From contig DASZBJ010000029.1 of the NCBI GenBank assembly GCA_035944115.1, forward strand, positions 52,918-116,917: a stretch of DNA of 64,000 bases, given 5' to 3'. The translations under genes were made by a program, and so were the position numbers. The DNA is from Candidatus Babeliales bacterium. GTDB lineage: Bacteria; Babelota; Babeliae; Babelales; Vermiphilaceae. The first letter of the stretch is position 1. Every line of letters begins with the position of its first letter. The notes under the pieces were generated by a model, which was not told the origin of the DNA, searched no databases, and saw nothing but the letters and a program-made list of their open reading frames with translations. Below, in pieces: positions 26,176-35,892 of the stretch.

Positions 26176-27663
26176 TTAGATCTCTTCTCGCGCTTTTAAC
26201 GACTTAGCAAGATCTTCTAATGCAGTATCAACAATTTTAGTGTAGTCATATACATCCGTAGCAACAGTTGCAATGTCTTTGAATCCTTGTCCGACAATAG
26301 GGAATCTCGCTAACAATCTCACCACTCTGGATAATACATAAGTAACATCAGTCAATGGTTGTGACATTTTAAATAACATCTTCAATGCTGGCTCAGCCTT
26401 CTCTTCAAGCTCTGCCGCTCTCATTTCATCGCGCAACGCAATAATTTCGCTTTCTAATGTTCCTCGTTTTTTATGGCCAGCCAAACGACTCATCGCACGC
26501 AACACTTTGAGTAGCTCAGTCTCAGGATACGGCGCAAATTCGTCTACTTCAGTTTCTATATCTTTTTTAACAATCCCAAACTTACGTTCTTCAATATCTG
26601 CGTCTCGCAAGATGTCATCAATATCCATATCATCAAGCATTACTGTTGCTTTTCTTGCTGCAGCTGCTTTTCTTGCTTTATCTCGTGCAGATAATGACTG
26701 GGTCAACACCATTAATGCATCCGCCATGTCTTTGGAATACCGACATCCCATTTTAGCCACTTCAGCTAATTGCAGCATACGCCCCTGACCCTCTTTACCT
26801 AATTTATTCATTACTGTTGAGGCCGTTGTCACTTTCAGCAATTCATTGAGCAAGCATGTTAAGTTCACGAGTGGCGGTTTAACCACCTTAAATAATATTT
26901 GCAATGCATAAATAGACTTTTCATCCGGACTTTTCGATGCTTTCAGCTTTTTATTATATCCATCGATAGTCGGCTTTAATTTCGGTAATGCGTGCTGCAA
27001 CTCTGCAATTCTGATCGCCACTTTCAAAATACGGCTCACTGTATCAACGTCCGATCCTTTTACCTTTATAGGAGTTGTTAGAGTCACGTCTTCTACCGGA
27101 TCAGGTTCTACCGCGGTTAACGATTCGTCGTCCAATGATTTTGAGGTAGACTCAACTTTTTTTAGTTCCAATGACGTTGTTTTATTAGCTAATTTTTCCG
27201 CAAGATCTGAACCTTTGCGAGTATCACCCCGAAGATTTCTAATTGCTTTTATCAATTCATCGCGAGCTGCGGCTATTGATTCTAATTTTGCACCACGACG
27301 CACTTCCAGTTTCAAGGTATCGGCTATAACATTCAAATTTCTCTCCAGCCATTGACCATCTCCAATAGATGCTGCCTCTCGAGTAAATTTCTTTACATCT
27401 GCAAATGGAGTTTCAACAGTAATTTTTGCTGGAATACCCGCTACTGGCGCCGTTGGTATCGGTGCTCCTATCTTCACTGCAGGAGGAGGTGTTAAAGGTG
27501 CTGGCGCAACTGGAATAGCCGGCGCCGCAGGAACTTGCGGTCTTCCCGGAATCGCTTGAGCCACTGGAACTTTTGGTCCTCCTGGAGCGCTTGCAGCGTG
27601 AAAGCTACCGCTCGAAAAAGAAACAACCCCCATGACCATTAAAAAAATCTGTTTAATCTTCAT
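26176..27663 (-). CDS. Exported helical protein with two repeated modules, paralog 2
   Basis: 495 residues. Signal peptide (IFLMVMGVVSFSSGSFHAAS), a Pro/Ala/Val-rich spacer of ~50 residues, a unique ~130-residue region, then two modules like those of the neighbouring paralog: YALQILFKVVKPPLVNLTCLL and PALKMLFKMSQPLTDVTYVL, ending in LEDLAKSLKARE. The module plan plus linker (LSARDKARKAAAARK vs LKAREDKRKAQAKRA) shows tandem gene duplication. Start: ATG 27663 with GGAGAG five bases upstream; a TTG at 27675 is less likely. Confidence 0.65.
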   Translation of the reverse strand: MKIKQIFLMVMGVVSFSSGSFHAASAPGGPKVPVAQAIPGRPQVPAAPAIPVAPAPLTPPPAVKIGAPIPTAPVAGIPAKITVETPFADVKKFTREAASIGDGQWLERNLNVIADTLKLEVRRGAKLESIAAARDELIKAIRNLRGDTRKGSDLAEKLANKTTSLELKKVESTSKSLDDESLTAVEPDPVEDVTLTTPIKVKGSDVDTVSRILKVAIRIAELQHALPKLKPTIDGYNKKLKASKSPDEKSIYALQILFKVVKPPLVNLTCLLNELLKVTTASTVMNKLGKEGQGRMLQLAEVAKMGCRYSKDMADALMVLTQSLSARDKARKAAAARKATVMLDDMDIDDILRDADIEERKFGIVKKDIETEVDEFAPYPETELLKVLRAMSRLAGHKKRGTLESEIIALRDEMRAAELEEKAEPALKMLFKMSQPLTDVTYVLSRVVRLLARFPIVGQGFKDIATVATDVYDYTKIVDTALEDLAKSLKAREEI

Positions 27664-27915
27664 TTTTCTCTCCAAATATTTGGTTTACTATACTATCTTT
27701 ACTTTTAATCCCATTCAAATGTTTCTAACTGAAATTATAGCAGGGCGATCACGCCTATTGCAACGGTTTTTAAAAAGGAAGGCTATCTGGCAGCCCTATA
27801 ACTACGGAAAATAAGAGAAAACCACCTTTTTAGGCCGAATAATAAAGGGTTTTCATATAAATTGTTTTTTTGGTATACTGATATAAAGTTTTTATAAAAA
27901 GTGAGGTCAAAAACC

Positions 27916-29049
27916 ATGCAAAAACAAGATTATTATAAAATTCTCGGCGTGCCCAAAGGTGCCTCTGATACGGATATCAAAGCGGCATACCGAAAACTAG
28001 CCCTAAAGTATCATCCTGATCGCAATCCCGATAATGCGCAGGCTGAAAACAAATTCAAAGAAGCTGCCCAGGCATATGAGGTTCTTTCTGACGCCAATAA
28101 ACGTAAAGCATATGATCAATTTGGTCATGCCGGGGTTGATGGCATGCATGCTGGTGGTGGCGGACATCAACATCAGAATATGGATGATATCTTTAATAGC
28201 TTTGGCGATATCTTTGGCGATATTTTCGGCGGCCAAGGTCAACGCCAAAAAAAGAAAAATGGCCCTCAACCACAACGCGGTCATGATTTGACCAAAGACC
28301 TCTCTATTACTTTGCAAGAATCGTTCTTGGGAACCAAAAAAGAACTTTCATACTACCGATTTGTTGCATGTACTGGTTGTGATGGTAACGGTGCAGAAAA
28401 AGGAACATCGGTTAAAGCATGCCAACCATGTAACGGCAGCGGACAGATGAACTACCGCCAAGGTTTTTTCATGTACTCTCAACCGTGTAGCCCTTGCTCT
28501 GGCCACGGTTATATCATGACCTCACCATGCGCCAGCTGCAAAGGTCAATCGCGCACCCAAACATTTGATAAATTCTCTATCAATATTCCACAAGGAATTT
28601 ATGATGGGGCGGAATTGCGTATTACCCAAAAAGGTGATGCCGGCGTATATGGCGGTCCTGCAGGAGATCTCTTTGTTAAAATACAGATTCAACCTGATAC
28701 ACAGTTCCAACGAGTAGGCGACGATTTAGTATGCTCCGTATTTCTCACCTATCCACAGCTTGTTTTAGGCGCACAAGTGGAAATCGAAAGTATCGATGGA
28801 TCAAAACATACTATAAAGATTAAAAAGGGCTGCCCTGTTGATGAAAAAATAGTCATTCCTGGCAAAGGATTCCAAAAGATTCGTAGCTCTGCATGTGGAA
28901 GCCTTGTTGTAGTCGCTAAATGTCACATCCCGAAGAAAATATCTAACGAGGCAAAAGATGCGCTCGTTAATTATGCAGATCAAATTGGCAATGATGCCAA
29001 TAACAATGATGGCAGCATCGTTGGATTTTTTAAGAAGTTTCTTGGGTAA
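27916..29049 (+). CDS. dnaJ: Chaperone DnaJ (Hsp40)
   Basis: 377 residues. J domain with HPD at 33-35 ([11 protein letters not shown]), Gly/Phe-rich linker (GGGGHQHQN...[11 protein letters not shown]), a zinc-binding domain with four CxxCxGxG-type repeats ([32 protein letters not shown]; the last is imperfect) and the substrate-binding C-terminal domains. It delivers unfolded proteins to DnaK and stimulates its ATPase. dnaK and grpE are not adjacent. ATG at 27916 with GAGG nine bases upstream; an in-frame GTG at 27901 would add five residues. Confidence 0.96.
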   Translation: MQKQDYYKILGVPKGASDTDIKAAYRKLALKYHPDRNPDNAQAENKFKEAAQAYEVLSDANKRKAYDQFGHAGVDGMHAGGGGHQHQNMDDIFNSFGDIFGDIFGGQGQRQKKKNGPQPQRGHDLTKDLSITLQESFLGTKKELSYYRFVACTGCDGNGAEKGTSVKACQPCNGSGQMNYRQGFFMYSQPCSPCSGHGYIMTSPCASCKGQSRTQTFDKFSINIPQGIYDGAELRITQKGDAGVYGGPAGDLFVKIQIQPDTQFQRVGDDLVCSVFLTYPQLVLGAQVEIESIDGSKHTIKIKKGCPVDEKIVIPGKGFQKIRSSACGSLVVVAKCHIPKKISNEAKDALVNYADQIGNDANNNDGSIVGFFKKFLG

Positions 29050-29070
29050 AACTGATAGCATTTGAATGTC

Positions 29071-29100
29071 AAAAGAGGGTCATTGCTGACCCTCTTTTTT
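29071..29100 (+). terminator. Terminator of dnaJ
   Basis: AAAAGAGGGTCA / TGACCCTCTTTT stem (29071-29098) with a TTGC loop and continuing T-run. Symmetric, so it may also stop minus-strand transcription. Confidence 0.92.
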
Positions 29101-29123
29101 TGTACGAGAATTATACATTCTGC

Positions 29124-29435
29124 TTAATCGTGTATCTGATCCACTTTTTTTGCATCATCAAAATCTGCTTTTGAAATCGGCTTAGTACTGAACATATTTG
29201 CCAACCGTGTTGGCACCACGAGCTTGGCAAAGCCTTTAATTGGCGTAGCAACCGGGCGCACTATGCCACGAAGCAAATCATTCAGGCCAAATTCTTGCGA
29301 TACTGCTGGTGCTATCAATGCAATAGCAAGAATCTGTTGCGCCGAATCCTTTGCCAACCAGTTAAAACGAGCGCTATAAGTCTGCCCTACCGAACAAAGC
29401 AACAACGCAAAAAGAATTAAAGAATTTTTTTTCAT
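29124..29435 (-). CDS. Small exported protein of unknown function
   Basis: 103 residues. Signal peptide MKKNSLILFALLLCSVGQTYSA. The mature ~80 residues contain a moderately hydrophobic stretch (QILAIALIAPAVSQEFGL) and a basic middle (RPVATPIKGFAKLVVPTRLA). No family recognised. It follows nurA on the same strand after about 90 bases, so it may be cotranscribed or independent. Confidence 0.55.
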   Translation of the reverse strand: MKKNSLILFALLLCSVGQTYSARFNWLAKDSAQQILAIALIAPAVSQEFGLNDLLRGIVRPVATPIKGFAKLVVPTRLANMFSTKPISKADFDDAKKVDQIHD

Positions 29436-29525
29436 TACATAACTCCTCTATAAATATATCATGCCTTAAATATCTGCATTGTTATAACACGACTGTGCGC
29501 GTCTGTAAAATATGTTCACGCACCA

Positions 29526-30656
29526 TCAAATACCAATACCACGCTTTTTAATCACTTTTTGAGAGAAGATAGTGTTTCTTTTTTGATCAATCCCTAATTT
29601 CATAATCATATGATAAAAAAAATCTCGATCAGGCCCTTTGACTACCGCCTGTTCGTGCGCTTCTGCAATTAACACCGGATAGCCCCTCCCTTTGACACAT
29701 TGATCCACAATGGCCCGCGCAAGCGTATCCACCAAATCATCTGATTGGGCTATCCACGAAGGAATCTCGATACGAGCAACTTCGTTCCCCACATGCAAAT
29801 AAAAAAAATATGGCTGGAGATGCTCTGGATATTCGCGACAGATATCACTAGTGCTTTTAAAAACTATTGATCGATATCCCGGCGTTAAAAAAAATTGTGC
29901 AATATGGGCATCAACCACATGCTCTACTGCCATATGGGCATCAGAACGGTCAGGATCAAAATTACATAAAAAGGCTCGTACCAAATTCACCAGCTCTTTG
30001 CTTTTAGGAAGACTGATATACCCCGCAAACAGAACCTTCGTTTGATACCACTGCTCTAATAAATCCATATACCGCGTTAAAAAAAACTGCTTTAATTCCG
30101 GCTGTTTGCCCGATAAATGCCAAAAAATCAACGATCCATCAAATAAAAAAAAGGTTCGCTCTTTATCCTCCGGCAACATTTTTTGCTGAATAAGATCCAA
30201 TCCACCCTGAAATTCAAACGCCTGCCTTAAACAATTAACATAATCAGGGCTGATAGGCAGCCCATCAGCTTCGGTATCTCCTGCAAACACATAGGGGACA
30301 GAATCAAAATAACTGCCACTTGCCATCCCGTACTGCAATATGACTGAACCAATATTGATCAAAAAACAGTTAGTTCCTTGATGACGATCAGGATAAATTT
30401 GTGATCCATCAACCGATATCCCTTGATACGGCATTGGATTTTGATCCACCGGTATCTGCAGATCTAGTTTTCCTTGCCATAACGGCAACTGCCAAGGTAC
30501 CTGATGCTTCATGCTCTGCACTTTATATATAAAAAGCGGATCATTCACTATCTGATCCCATGCCCCACGCGCAACGGAGTATTCATGAGAAACATCACGA
30601 AATAACGCATCAGAAACCTGTTGCATCTGTGCAATCAACTTCACATGATTAAGCAT
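29526..30656 (-). CDS. nurA: NurA-domain nuclease
   Basis: 376 residues. The first nuclease motif is GISVDGSQIYPDRH (~80-93), with an acidic metal-binding Asp, followed by CFLINIGSVILQYG. A later stretch (FFLFDGSLIFWHL) matches the second NurA acidic motif, and a C-terminal YPVLIAEAHEQAVV completes the fold. NurA is a 5'-3' nuclease that works with the HerA helicase in DNA end resection in archaea; bacterial homologs are usually paired with a HerA-like ATPase. No herA is visible here. The start overlaps the end of the IscU/SufU gene by eight bases. Confidence 0.8.
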   Translation of the reverse strand: MLNHVKLIAQMQQVSDALFRDVSHEYSVARGAWDQIVNDPLFIYKVQSMKHQVPWQLPLWQGKLDLQIPVDQNPMPYQGISVDGSQIYPDRHQGTNCFLINIGSVILQYGMASGSYFDSVPYVFAGDTEADGLPISPDYVNCLRQAFEFQGGLDLIQQKMLPEDKERTFFLFDGSLIFWHLSGKQPELKQFFLTRYMDLLEQWYQTKVLFAGYISLPKSKELVNLVRAFLCNFDPDRSDAHMAVEHVVDAHIAQFFLTPGYRSIVFKSTSDICREYPEHLQPYFFYLHVGNEVARIEIPSWIAQSDDLVDTLARAIVDQCVKGRGYPVLIAEAHEQAVVKGPDRDFFYHMIMKLGIDQKRNTIFSQKVIKKRGIGI

Positions 30657-31032
30657 TAGACTTACCTTCTTTATATCGACTTAAACCCTGCTGCACAGCA
30701 TGCAACGATAATAACGCACATTTTAACCGAACCGGACCCAATGGCATACCTACCAAATCAATCATCTGCTGTGTAGAAATAGCCGCGATCTCATCAACTG
30801 ATTTGCCCAACACATATTCAGTTATCATTGACGCCGCAGCCTGACTAATCACGCATCCAGCTCCTTCAAAGGCAATTGCTGATACGATCCCATTGCATAC
30901 CTGCCCAGAAATAGACACAGAATCCCCACACGACGGATTATGCTCATCTGAGACAAAATCAGGGTCTGCTATTTTTCCACGATTACGCGGATAGCGATAA
31001 TGATCCATTAATTCATTTTTATAAAGATTCAT
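30649..31032 (-). CDS. sufU: Iron-sulfur cluster scaffold, SufU/IscU family
   Basis: 127 residues. The three cluster-binding cysteines are present: NPSCGD (~35), GAGCVIS (~60) and RLKCALL (~105), with the aspartate after the first. The protein accepts sulfur from a cysteine desulfurase and assembles or relays Fe-S clusters. The spacing before the third cysteine is longer than in IscU and fits the SufU group. It lies about 4.9 kb from the sufCBDS operon on the same strand and is coupled to nurA instead. Confidence 0.88.
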   Translation of the reverse strand: MNLYKNELMDHYRYPRNRGKIADPDFVSDEHNPSCGDSVSISGQVCNGIVSAIAFEGAGCVISQAAASMITEYVLGKSVDEIAAISTQQMIDLVGMPLGPVRLKCALLSLHAVQQGLSRYKEGKSNA

Positions 31033-31148
31033 ACTTTTTCAAGCAACGTAATTTACGAATATCAAAACTGTATACACACAGGGCACCTATTCATTATACA
31101 GGAATAGAAAGACAGATAAAACCAATACTATATTCCGGAGGGTATATC

Positions 31149-32519
31149 ATGCCACCCAAACAATGCATTTCATTTTTTATAGCTATACTAATCGGGCTTT
31201 TTACTATGCATCCCAGTAGCTGTGCGGAGCAAAAACTAACAAGAAGCTCCAGCGCCTCTCATCTACGTACCACCTCTACTAAAGCAATGCCATTAGCAAG
31301 ACGCGGCAGTACCTCTAGCCTATTATCACGCACTCCCACAGTATTTGAAAGAACGCCCCCATTTACTCGATCTCGATCACAATCTCTCTCAGGCCTTTCT
31401 CAATTGACGCATCAACCATTACTAAACCTCAATCCTTTACGGCTCGCTCAATCGCCGAGCAACCAATCAACTGCATCTGGTGACGGAATCTTATACGCAC
31501 CACCCCGATCACCATCGCCCAACTCACTATCAAAAACACCATCCACATCGCCTTCCTCAATCCTGCATGTTCTTGCGAGCGCTACAGCAGTAAATGAAAT
31601 AGACACTAAAGGAGACACAGACTCCGAAGAAGAAGAACAGATAGCCCTCAGTCAGATGTTGCAAGAAGTAGGCCATTCCATACAGCAACTAGAAATCTCC
31701 ACACCGTTCCCACAAACACAAAACCCTTCAACGAGCCTCAGGCCATTCAGTTCTACGCAGTCAGATCGAAAAGAAGAGGAAGACACAAAAGAAGATAACA
31801 GCTTACAAGAACCATTAATAGATAGCACGAGTGCATTAGAAGAGCTCAAACGAATAATAACGCAAAACGATACCAACTTAGCCATTGCAGAAGGAGTAAT
31901 AGATGAAGAACAAAAGATAGTGGATCGTAACTATTCTCGATTAATCAAAGCCGCCACCGGAACTACTACAATGGCATTTGCTTATGCTGTCTACAGAGAA
32001 TATCAAGCAAGGCTGGAAAAGGTACGCAAAATCCGTATGGTGACAGGGCTAGAAATACCGGTAGCATTATCAGCATTCAAAACAATAGGAGCCCCTTTCA
32101 TGACACTCATTGTTGCTGGCATTGGCTGGTGGCGATTTAAAAAGAACATTACTCGCCCCTTGCAAAGAAAATTTGAACAAAAAGCCAATGAGCTGAGCCA
32201 AAAAATTGATGTCCTTGAAGCCAAACAAAAACAACAAGCTGCTCAACTGCTCATTGTATTTGCAGGAATGCAAAAAGCACAAAAAGAACTCAATACTCGC
32301 AATATGGAATATCTTTCTCAACTGACAGGCCTTCAATTAGAACTACACAATACTCGAATTCATACTGAAGCACAGCAGAGATTATTACGGCAAGAAATGT
32401 TGCCAAAATTTAAACTGCTTCTAGAAACCGTACAGAACATACCTCAAGAGCCTAAAAAACGGGGCTTATTCGGGAAATCAAAAAAAGACAAAAAGCAAAG
32501 GATAAAAAAAGATGATTAA
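31149..32519 (+). CDS. Exported Ser/Thr/Pro-rich protein with membrane helices and coiled coil
   Basis: 456 residues. Signal peptide (FFIAILIGLFTMHPSSCA), then ~200 residues of low-complexity Ser/Thr/Pro/Arg sequence (disordered) and an acidic patch (TDSEEEEQIAL). Next come a helical region, hydrophobic segments near 285-300 and 325-340 (FMTLIVAGIGWW), a long coiled coil (KANELSQKIDVLEAKQKQ) and a Lys-rich tail (KSKKDKKQRIKKDD). Strong ribosome site GGAGGG. No family recognised. The architecture resembles inclusion- or envelope-associated proteins of intracellular bacteria, which is only an analogy. Confidence 0.65.
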   Translation: MPPKQCISFFIAILIGLFTMHPSSCAEQKLTRSSSASHLRTTSTKAMPLARRGSTSSLLSRTPTVFERTPPFTRSRSQSLSGLSQLTHQPLLNLNPLRLAQSPSNQSTASGDGILYAPPRSPSPNSLSKTPSTSPSSILHVLASATAVNEIDTKGDTDSEEEEQIALSQMLQEVGHSIQQLEISTPFPQTQNPSTSLRPFSSTQSDRKEEEDTKEDNSLQEPLIDSTSALEELKRIITQNDTNLAIAEGVIDEEQKIVDRNYSRLIKAATGTTTMAFAYAVYREYQARLEKVRKIRMVTGLEIPVALSAFKTIGAPFMTLIVAGIGWWRFKKNITRPLQRKFEQKANELSQKIDVLEAKQKQQAAQLLIVFAGMQKAQKELNTRNMEYLSQLTGLQLELHNTRIHTEAQQRLLRQEMLPKFKLLLETVQNIPQEPKKRGLFGKSKKDKKQRIKKDD

Positions 32520-32553
32520 ATGTAAGTCATCTTAAAAACAACCGAAACTAAAA

Positions 32554-32583
32554 AAAAGAAGGCCTTTTTACAGGCCTTCTTTT
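32554..32583. terminator. Bidirectional terminator between convergent genes
   Basis: AAAAGAAGGCCT (32554-32565) pairs with AGGCCTTCTTTT (32572-32583). A- and T-runs on each side suit both converging genes. Confidence 0.92.
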
Positions 32584-32608
32584 AATTTTCTATACAATAA
32601 CTAATGAA

Positions 32609-33169
32609 TTAGTCGTTGTCTTCGTCTTCGTTAGAAGAAGCGATTGCATTTTGGTATACAAAAGCTACAGCAAGTACTCTTGAAACCAAGTTGTAAATGT
32701 TTTTTGGGCATTTATAACCATAGTATGCTTCATTAGCTTCGTATCCAACAAAGAATGTGCCGAATGCTAACGGAGCTGCTACAACTTTAGCGCCGCCGTT
32801 TTTGAACCAAGTAGTCCAAGTTGTTTCATTGTATGCAGCTGTCGCTTTATCAGCAGCTTCTTGTGCTGCTTTTACTGCTTCTTCGAATGGCGCTATTATT
32901 TTCGCTGCCGCATCTTTATCTTCTTTAGTTGCTTTTGCATCAACCTTGTTATCTTCTTTAGCTTTTACAAGAGCTTTGTTCGCTTCAACTAGCTTTGCTT
33001 GAGCTTCTTTCATAGATGCTTCTAGCTTAGCTTGCTCAGCTTCTTTATCAACTTTAGGAGCTTCTACCGGCTTAGCAACTGCAGGAGCTGCTGGATCTGT
33101 TGCTACAACATTCGCTGACACTGAAAACAATGCCACTAGAGACAAACTTAATAATAACTGCTTGTTCAT
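32609..33169 (-). CDS. Exported Ala/Lys-rich coiled-coil protein
   Basis: 186 residues. Signal peptide MNKQLLLSLSLVALFSVSANVVA, a Pro/Ala-rich spacer, then an Ala/Lys/Glu-rich helix of ~80 residues (KLEASMKEAQAKLVEANKALVKAKED), predicted to form a coiled coil. After it come a Gly/Ala-rich hydrophobic segment (KVVAAPLAFGTFFVGYEA) and a second one (VLAVAFVYQNAIA). Composition and restricted codon choice suggest high expression. GAGG precedes the ATG. Possibly a periplasmic or envelope structural protein; unknown family. Confidence 0.6.
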   Translation of the reverse strand: MNKQLLLSLSLVALFSVSANVVATDPAAPAVAKPVEAPKVDKEAEQAKLEASMKEAQAKLVEANKALVKAKEDNKVDAKATKEDKDAAAKIIAPFEEAVKAAQEAADKATAAYNETTWTTWFKNGGAKVVAAPLAFGTFFVGYEANEAYYGYKCPKNIYNLVSRVLAVAFVYQNAIASSNEDEDND

Positions 33170-33498
33170 AACAAGACCTCACTTATTAAATACGATTAAT
33201 AAAATACAATTCATTTTCAATTCATAATACTCTTTGTATAGGTATTACAAGAATCCCTTGTAATTTCCACTATGCAAAAAATATGTTTATAACCTTTGAT
33301 ACATGTACGGGAACAATTATAGGTCTTATGCATAATTAGTCAAGATTTCCTAGCAACACCCATACCCCCACCTTTATTGGGAATAAAGTATATCAGCGTT
33401 TACTTATTTTCCATAATTGTCTACAATAATCCTATAGCTCAAGCATTTTATTATTATGATTTGCTTTTCACATAGAAAATAAAACAGGGGGTCTACGT
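33170..33498. other. AT-rich divergent intergenic region
   Basis: Separates two divergent genes and must carry both promoters. No open frame, repeat or RNA gene is visible. It contains several AT-rich TATAAT-like stretches, none with a convincing -35 partner. Confidence 0.4.
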
Positions 33499-34380
33499 AT
33501 GACTTTGTCTCGCCGCATCAAAAATCTATTTTTTCTATATGTATTATTTTTCGCGTCATGGCTACACCCTCTTAATATTATTTTTGATTTAGGGGATGTC
33601 ATGGTTAAAACGGACAGCCTGACCATGTGCTCATTAACTGGGTATTCAAAATTTATCAAATATATCGCCCATCACCCAACCGAGCTACCCCGCATATCAA
33701 AAAACCTGCGCAAGCGGCTATTTGGCTTTCTAAACACCGTTATACCACCACAAGTAAACGAGGCTAATGCAAAAGATCCTTACGGTATGCAGCTCCCACA
33801 AATCATGTGCGATTGGCTTAAAGGAACCTACACCAGCCAAGAAATATGCACACTACTCCTTACTCAAGCTGATCAATCACCTTTTTTTAAAAGCCAAGCA
33901 GAACGATCGCTCATTCGCTCCCTTATCCGATGCATGTTCACCCCGGAACTATTTATTCAAGCAACAGAGCTCATGCCCGATGCCTATAGGTTTGCACAGG
34001 AATGCAAAAGAAAGGGCCATAACCTCTATATTCTTTCTAACTGGGATTCAAGTTCATTTGAATTGCTACACAAAAAATATAATCATTTTTTTGATTTATT
34101 TGATGGCATCGTAATCAGCGGTGATATTCATGCAATCAAACCATCTCCCGCTGCATATCACCACCTACTCACCACCTATAACCTTAATCCATCAGACTGC
34201 ATCTTCATTGACGACAGAATCGAAAATCGTATAGCAGCCGAACAATGCGGTATCTCTTGCTACTTTAAACAAAAGCGGTGCTTTTTGACCCCGTGGAAAA
34301 AAGTCACTGATTTTCTTGCGATTGCACAGTACATTATATTTTTCTCGTTTTTCAAGACGTGGAAACAGTACCAACCATAA
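33499..34380 (+). CDS. Exported HAD-superfamily phosphatase-like protein
   Basis: 293 residues. HAD motifs: I is IIFDLGDVMVKTD (nucleophile Asp30), II is LYILSNWDS, III is the lysine in HAIKPSPAAY, and IV is CIFIDDRIENR. The FDLGxV form of motif I and the SNWDSSSFELL region resemble the YihX type (sugar-phosphate phosphatase). Unusually, a hydrophobic N-terminal stretch (LFFLYVLFFASWLHP, ~10-24) precedes motif I and looks like a signal peptide or anchor, so the enzyme may work in the periplasm. A cap domain of ~110 residues lies between motifs I and II. Confidence 0.85.
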   Translation: MTLSRRIKNLFFLYVLFFASWLHPLNIIFDLGDVMVKTDSLTMCSLTGYSKFIKYIAHHPTELPRISKNLRKRLFGFLNTVIPPQVNEANAKDPYGMQLPQIMCDWLKGTYTSQEICTLLLTQADQSPFFKSQAERSLIRSLIRCMFTPELFIQATELMPDAYRFAQECKRKGHNLYILSNWDSSSFELLHKKYNHFFDLFDGIVISGDIHAIKPSPAAYHHLLTTYNLNPSDCIFIDDRIENRIAAEQCGISCYFKQKRCFLTPWKKVTDFLAIAQYIIFFSFFKTWKQYQP

Positions 34381-34388
34381 AAAACAGC

Positions 34389-34409
34389 AACCGTTACCAC
34401 GTAACGGTT
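34389..34409. terminator. Bidirectional terminator between HAD and TVP38 genes
   Basis: AACCGTTAC / GTAACGGTT stem with a 3-base loop. Plus strand continues to CTCTTTTTTAT, minus strand to GCTGTTTTTTATGG. It overlaps the last codons of the minus-strand gene. Confidence 0.88.
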
Positions 34410-35118
34410 ACCGTCTCTTTTTTATACTTTTTACAATCGTAGGCACTAGCACTAATGCCGTCAACAGCACCATCGCACCAATAATGGATGGTGAAAAAAT
34501 ATCACTCACTTTTTTCATAGTGCTCAACTGCTGTCCGGTAAATGAATAAATCAAATAAAGCGGAAATGATCCCAATACCACGCTCAACATAAATTTTTCT
34601 AATGAAATGGTAGTCAAAGCGCCAAACAAATTAATAATAAAAAATGGGACAATCGACATATAATGAAGAACAACCAGGTATTGCAACGTGTCTCCTTGCA
34701 TCTTGCCTTCAAAGGCTGCTAATTGATCATGGTACCGCTCTTTCAAAAAATCTTTGAGCAAATACCGAAAGATTAAAAATGTACTGGTACACCCAAGAAC
34801 AACCGCTACCGTAGAATAGACAGCACCCCAGAACGTACCATAGAGATAACCGCTTAATAAAATGAGAGGAATAGTCACGGGAAGCCCCACAATAGTAGAG
34901 ATGGATAACGCTCCAATAAATAGCACTATCGAAATGAAATAGTGTCTTTCTACCTTCTCCAATAATGCATGACTATATGACTGTATAAACTCAAGCGTCA
35001 GATAGTTTTTTATATCAAGGTAATACAACAACCCGATCACACTAGCAACTAACACTAAAAATAGTATTTTTTTATAAAATTTATTCACCACTCTATCCCT
35101 TTTGACCTGAACCGACAT
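34408..35118 (-). CDS. TVP38/TMEM64 family (SNARE-associated/DedA-like) membrane protein
   Basis: 236 residues. About six hydrophobic segments, with family motifs TIVGLPVTIPLILLSGYLYG and the conserved membrane-loop region FRYLLKDFLKERY...YLVVLHYMSIVPFFIINLFGAL. Members of the VTT/DedA superfamily are implicated in lipid scrambling or transport across membranes. ATG at 35118 with AGAAGG immediately upstream; an upstream ATG at 35181 has no ribosome site and a GTG nine codons inside (AAAAGGG six bases upstream) is also possible. Confidence 0.82.
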   Translation of the reverse strand: MSVQVKRDRVVNKFYKKILFLVLVASVIGLLYYLDIKNYLTLEFIQSYSHALLEKVERHYFISIVLFIGALSISTIVGLPVTIPLILLSGYLYGTFWGAVYSTVAVVLGCTSTFLIFRYLLKDFLKERYHDQLAAFEGKMQGDTLQYLVVLHYMSIVPFFIINLFGALTTISLEKFMLSVVLGSFPLYLIYSFTGQQLSTMKKVSDIFSPSIIGAMVLLTALVLVPTIVKSIKKRR

Positions 35119-35235
35119 CCTTCTTTTGTTTAAATACCTGCAATAGCTTACAACACAAATAAGACACTTGTACAATTTCATCGATTCTGCATACTCTGCA
35201 AACCATCAGGAAAAATTAAAAAATAAGGAGAAAAT

Positions 35236-35889
35236 ATGTGCTTTTCCGCAACTGCCAGTTTCGCCTCTGCTGCTATTTTAGCAGCCTTAGGTATTAGTGC
35301 TATAAAAATTGCCGGTCGTCACTCGCCGCTCAGATATTTTGCCGCAAGCCCAATAATTTTTGCGTTACAACAATTTTGCGAAGGTGCTATCTGGATCAGC
35401 GCCACAAACCAACCCCTTGATGCTCTGATCAGTATTATCGCGGCCCACATTTTTCTCATTATCGCATTCTTAGTGTGGCCGATTTGGATACCATTGGTTG
35501 CATGGTACCCTGAAACAGACAGATTACGCAAAAACTTACTCTTACTACCACTGACATCTGGTATACTATTTGGTATACACACAGTAACCCGTATGTACCA
35601 GCAAGGGGTCTGGGCAAAAATAACTGATCATCATATTTTGTACCCATCATATGGATCAACAGAACATGTCAGTCTTACCTCACTGCTTTATTGCATTGCA
35701 GTCATCACACCATTATTTATTTCAAGCAAACGATATGCGTGGCTCCTGGGAACTGCTATTGCAGGATCACTTGGCTTTACCCTTATGTGGTATTCAAATC
35801 ATGTCACTTCTGTTTGGTGCTTTTTTTCAGCAGTGCTTAGCTCACTCGTGATATACATTGTTTCAATGAATAGACCAAAGAAAAAATAA
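35236..35889 (+). CDS. Multi-pass membrane protein (DUF6629-like)
   Basis: 217 residues with about seven transmembrane helices. The N-terminus MCFSATASFASAAILAALG and the motif PIIFALQQFCEGAIW are characteristic of a conserved but uncharacterised membrane family (DUF6629 as I recall it). Function unknown; a Glu in the second helix (QQFCEG) is a conserved charged residue in the membrane. It converges closely (3 bases) with sufS. Confidence 0.75.
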   Translation: MCFSATASFASAAILAALGISAIKIAGRHSPLRYFAASPIIFALQQFCEGAIWISATNQPLDALISIIAAHIFLIIAFLVWPIWIPLVAWYPETDRLRKNLLLLPLTSGILFGIHTVTRMYQQGVWAKITDHHILYPSYGSTEHVSLTSLLYCIAVITPLFISSKRYAWLLGTAIAGSLGFTLMWYSNHVTSVWCFFSAVLSSLVIYIVSMNRPKKK

Positions 35890-35892
35890 TTG

